From Paracoccaceae bacterium (GTDB lineage: Bacteria > Pseudomonadota > Alphaproteobacteria > Rhodobacterales > Rhodobacteraceae), in assembly GCA_003250135.1 (NCBI GenBank), contig QKHF01000055.1, forward strand, positions 1 through 7,146: a DNA stretch of 7,146 bases. Direction: 5' to 3'. Of the stretch, positions 5,711 to 7,146 are shown one piece after another. The notes beneath the pieces are model-generated. The model saw nothing but the letters and a program-made list of their open reading frames with translations, did no database searches and was not told the DNA's origin. The number at the start of each line of letters is the position of its first letter. The first letter of the stretch is position 1. The translations under genes and the position numbers were made by a program.

Positions 5711-6190
5711 CTAAGCGAGCGCCCCCAGATACAGCCCGGCGCCGAACACGATATGGCTGATCAGGCTCCGGCCGCGCACGGCCCAGGGCTTGGGGGCCTT
5801 CGCGGCGAAGACGCCCATCCCCATGCCGGGTTGCAGCACGAACCACGGCGCGGCGACCGTGACGGCGCCGAAGGCGAGGGCGGAGACGAGAGTCGGCCCT
5901 GTCCCGACCCCGAAACGCATCATGGCCAGATAGATCGCCGCATAGACGACGCCAACGGTGTAATGCGCGATCCATCCCACCGCGCCTTCATGCGGCGCGG
6001 GGGCGACGAGCCCGATGTTTTCATGGACCAGCGTTCCGGTGCGCAGGTTGGAGAACCAGCGCCCGACCAGCGCCCAGTTCGTCGATGGCGCCCCGAGCAG
6101 CGCGCTGAGCGCCAGCTGCCACATGTCCAGAACGGCGGTCGCGATCAGCCCAGTGACGACAGCTTGCACGATGAATTCCATGGCGGTCAT
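5711..6190 (-). CDS. DUF2938-family integral membrane protein
   Basis: This 159-residue protein has four predicted helices at about 5-30, 71-92, 98-120 and 143-158. Conserved-looking stretches match DUF2938 as remembered: PSTNWALVGRWFSNL (35-49), LVHENIG (54-60), GWIAHYTVGVVYA (72-84), VAAPWFVLQPGMGMGVFA (112-129) and RSLISHIVFGAGLYLGAL (141-158). The length is usual for the family, whose function is not established. AAAGG (6202-6198) lies 7 bases before the ATG at 6190, favouring that start over the Met at residue 4. The gene diverges from a LysR-type regulator across 132 bases holding overlapping promoter candidates, which suggests that the regulator controls it. It ends 137 bases before the peroxiredoxin gene on the same strand; read-through into that gene is possible but unsupported. 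Confidence 0.85.
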   Translation of the reverse strand: MTAMEFIVQAVVTGLIATAVLDMWQLALSALLGAPSTNWALVGRWFSNLRTGTLVHENIGLVAPAPHEGAVGWIAHYTVGVVYAAIYLAMMRFGVGTGPTLVSALAFGAVTVAAPWFVLQPGMGMGVFAAKAPKPWAVRGRSLISHIVFGAGLYLGALA

Positions 6191-6222
6191 GGCGGCGCCT
6201 TTAGATTTATTGGGTTATCTCA

Positions 6223-6236
6223 TCGCCCTCGGGCGA
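6223..6236. repeat. Short inverted repeat in the DUF2938 leader
   Basis: TCGCCC and GGGCGA are perfect 6-base arms separated by two bases. They lie between the candidate DUF2938 -10 box (6250-6255) and its ribosome binding site, so the dyad would be in the mRNA leader. As RNA it would fold with 5 paired bases and a 4-base CUCG or CGAG loop. It may be an operator or a translation-affecting hairpin; chance is possible. Confidence 0.3.
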
Positions 6237-6249
6237 CCTTTTCCTGATC

Positions 6250-6278
6250 ATGATCCCTTGTTTGATTGGCGTAGACAA
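6250..6278 (-). promoter_or_regulatory. Candidate promoter of the DUF2938 gene
   Basis: Minus-strand TTGTCT (6278-6273), a 17-base spacer and GATCAT (6255-6250), with 4/6 matches in each box. Transcription would start near 6243, about 50 bases before the ATG at 6190. The -35 box overlaps the right arm of the dyad at 6260-6280. The -10 box lies inside the palindrome GATCATGATC (6246-6255). Confidence 0.4.
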
Positions 6279-6280
6279 AC
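6260..6280. promoter_or_regulatory. Dyad GTTTG-N11-CAAAC, candidate LysR-type operator
   Basis: Perfect 5-base arms GTTTG (6260-6264) and CAAAC (6276-6280) are separated by 11 bases. The site also contains a T-N11-A match (T6263 and A6275), the loose core of LysR-regulator binding sites. It lies midway in a gap between a lysR gene and a divergent target, the classical place for such an operator, and overlaps candidate promoters in both directions. Binding is inferred only from position and symmetry. Confidence 0.42.
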
Positions 6281-6290
6281 GAGTAATACT
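6262..6290 (+). promoter_or_regulatory. Candidate promoter of the lysR-type gene
   Basis: TTGATT (6262-6267), a 17-base spacer and AATACT (6285-6290) give 4/6 matches in each box. The element lies about 33 bases before the GTG start at 6323. It overlaps the dyad at 6260-6280, which would allow the autorepression usual in LysR-type regulators. Confidence 0.38.
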
Positions 6291-6322
6291 GACCTGAGCA
6301 TTAGAAAAAATAGGCCTCAGCC

Positions 6323-7146
6323 GTGATCCGAAGATTGCCGCCTCTCAATGCTCTACGCGCCTTCGAGGCGGCGGGCCGCCATATGAGCTTCGCCAAGGCC
6401 GCCGAGGAGCTTCACGTCACGCCGGCCGCAATCAGCCAGCAGGTCAAAGCGCTGGAGGAGCATCTGGGCGTGGCGCTGTTCAAGCGGCTGCCGCGGGGCT
6501 TGCTTCTGACCGACGCCGGTCGCGCCTGCCTGCCGAAGCTGGGCGAAAGCTTCGATGGGCTGGCCAGCGCGGTTCAGGATGTGCGCGCCATGGACTCGAC
6601 CGGCGTTCTGACCGTCAGCGTGATGCCCTCTCTGGCTGCCAAGCGGCTTTTGCCAGCGCTGCATCGGTTTCAGGACAAGCACCCCGACATCGACCTGCAT
6701 ATCGCGGCCTCCACGCGCTCGGTCGATTTTCGCTACGACGACGTGGATGTCGCCATCCGCTACGGTTTCGGCGATTGGCCCGGATTGCAGGTCGAGTTGC
6801 TGAGCGAGGAGGAGATTTTCCCGGTCTGCAGCCCGGCCTTGCTGCAAGGCGCCGATCCGCTGAAGACGCCGGACGACCTGCGCAGCCACACCCTGATCCA
6901 CGACCTGTTCTGGAAAACCCGCTTCGTGGGACGCTTTCCGGATTGGGACAGCTGGCTGGCGGAGGAAGGGGTCACCGGCGTCGATGCGAGCCGCGGGCTG
7001 GGGCTGCACCCGACCGAAATGGTGCTGGACGCGGCGGTCGCCGGGCGCGGCGTGGCGCTGGGACGCAGCGTGCTGGTCAAGAACGATCTCGACGCTGGCC
7101 TTCTGGTCCGGCCGTTCGCGCGCACGATCCGTCTGGAGTTCGCCTA
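6323..7146 (+). CDS. LysR-family transcriptional regulator, GcvA-type (3' end beyond window)
   Basis: 274 codons plus two bases are present, with no stop before the right edge. LysR/GcvA-like regulators have about 300 residues, so roughly 25-30 are missing. Residues ~5-66 form the winged helix-turn-helix DNA-binding domain: LPPLNALRAFEAAGRHMSF (5-23), AAEELHVTPAAISQQVKALE (26-45) and LGVALFKR (48-55). A PBP2-type effector-binding domain follows from ~93, with VAIRYGFGDWPGL and EEEIFPVCSPALL within it. The start is GTG at 6323: an in-frame TAG at 6311 excludes anything earlier, and MIRRLPPLNALRAFEAA is the typical GcvA-type N-terminus. The ribosome site is weak. It diverges from the DUF2938 gene, its likely target along with itself. 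No glycine-cleavage genes are visible, so the GcvA resemblance indicates subfamily only; the effector is unknown. Confidence 0.93.
   Translation, partial: MIRRLPPLNALRAFEAAGRHMSFAKAAEELHVTPAAISQQVKALEEHLGVALFKRLPRGLLLTDAGRACLPKLGESFDGLASAVQDVRAMDSTGVLTVSVMPSLAAKRLLPALHRFQDKHPDIDLHIAASTRSVDFRYDDVDVAIRYGFGDWPGLQVELLSEEEIFPVCSPALLQGADPLKTPDDLRSHTLIHDLFWKTRFVGRFPDWDSWLAEEGVTGVDASRGLGLHPTEMVLDAAVAGRGVALGRSVLVKNDLDAGLLVRPFARTIRLEFA

Noticed and set aside
5574..5975. 134-codon N-terminal extension of the peroxiredoxin
   Set aside because: The open frame continues upstream, but the extension is Arg-rich, overlaps the DUF2938 gene in another frame, and the family N-terminus and ribosome site mark the start at 5573.
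6353..7009. Minus-strand open frame (218 codons) opposite the lysR-type gene
   Set aside because: The plus strand encodes an unmistakable LysR protein from a GTG start. The minus-strand product is a Gln/Arg-rich shadow.

Overview
The window is GC-rich and tightly packed, and it reads as chromosomal DNA of an alphaproteobacterium. The EF-P, inositol-monophosphatase and MotA/MotB-like proteins most resemble those of Rhodobacterales, judged from memory of these families. No mobile element, CRISPR array, rRNA or tRNA gene was seen, and no gene-free stretch exceeds 300 bases.

Layout. Positions 1-4306 are read on the minus strand. Following transcription, they hold efp (elongation factor P), an inositol-monophosphatase-family gene, a MotA/TolQ/ExbB-like channel protein with a long cytoplasmic tail, its MotB/OmpA-like partner with a very long periplasmic coiled coil, and the first 24 codons of a further gene that leaves the window. 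The efp promoter (TTGCCT-17-TATAGG) is convincing. A weaker promoter lies in the 110-base gap before the channel pair, which may therefore be its own transcription unit.

Positions 4307-4910 hold one small plus-strand gene, divergent from efp and convergent with the next gene. It encodes a 124-residue, very lysine-rich DUF4157 protein with an HEVIH zinc-metallopeptidase-like motif. DUF4157 is best known from proteins linked to extracellular contractile injection systems, yet here it stands alone between housekeeping genes. It is the most unusual item in the window.

Positions 4911-6190 hold two minus-strand genes: a 1-Cys (Prx6-type) peroxiredoxin and a four-helix DUF2938 membrane protein. The DUF2938 gene diverges from a GcvA-type LysR regulator that starts at a GTG codon at 6323 and runs off the right edge. 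The 132-base divergent gap is less GC-rich than its surroundings. It carries overlapping candidate promoters for both genes and three dyads, consistent with LysR control of the pair.

How the genes work together. efp and the phosphatase form a likely housekeeping operon. The channel pair probably forms an inner-membrane, ion-driven complex reaching to peptidoglycan. The LysR/DUF2938 pair looks like a small regulated module, and the peroxiredoxin is an independent peroxide-defence gene.
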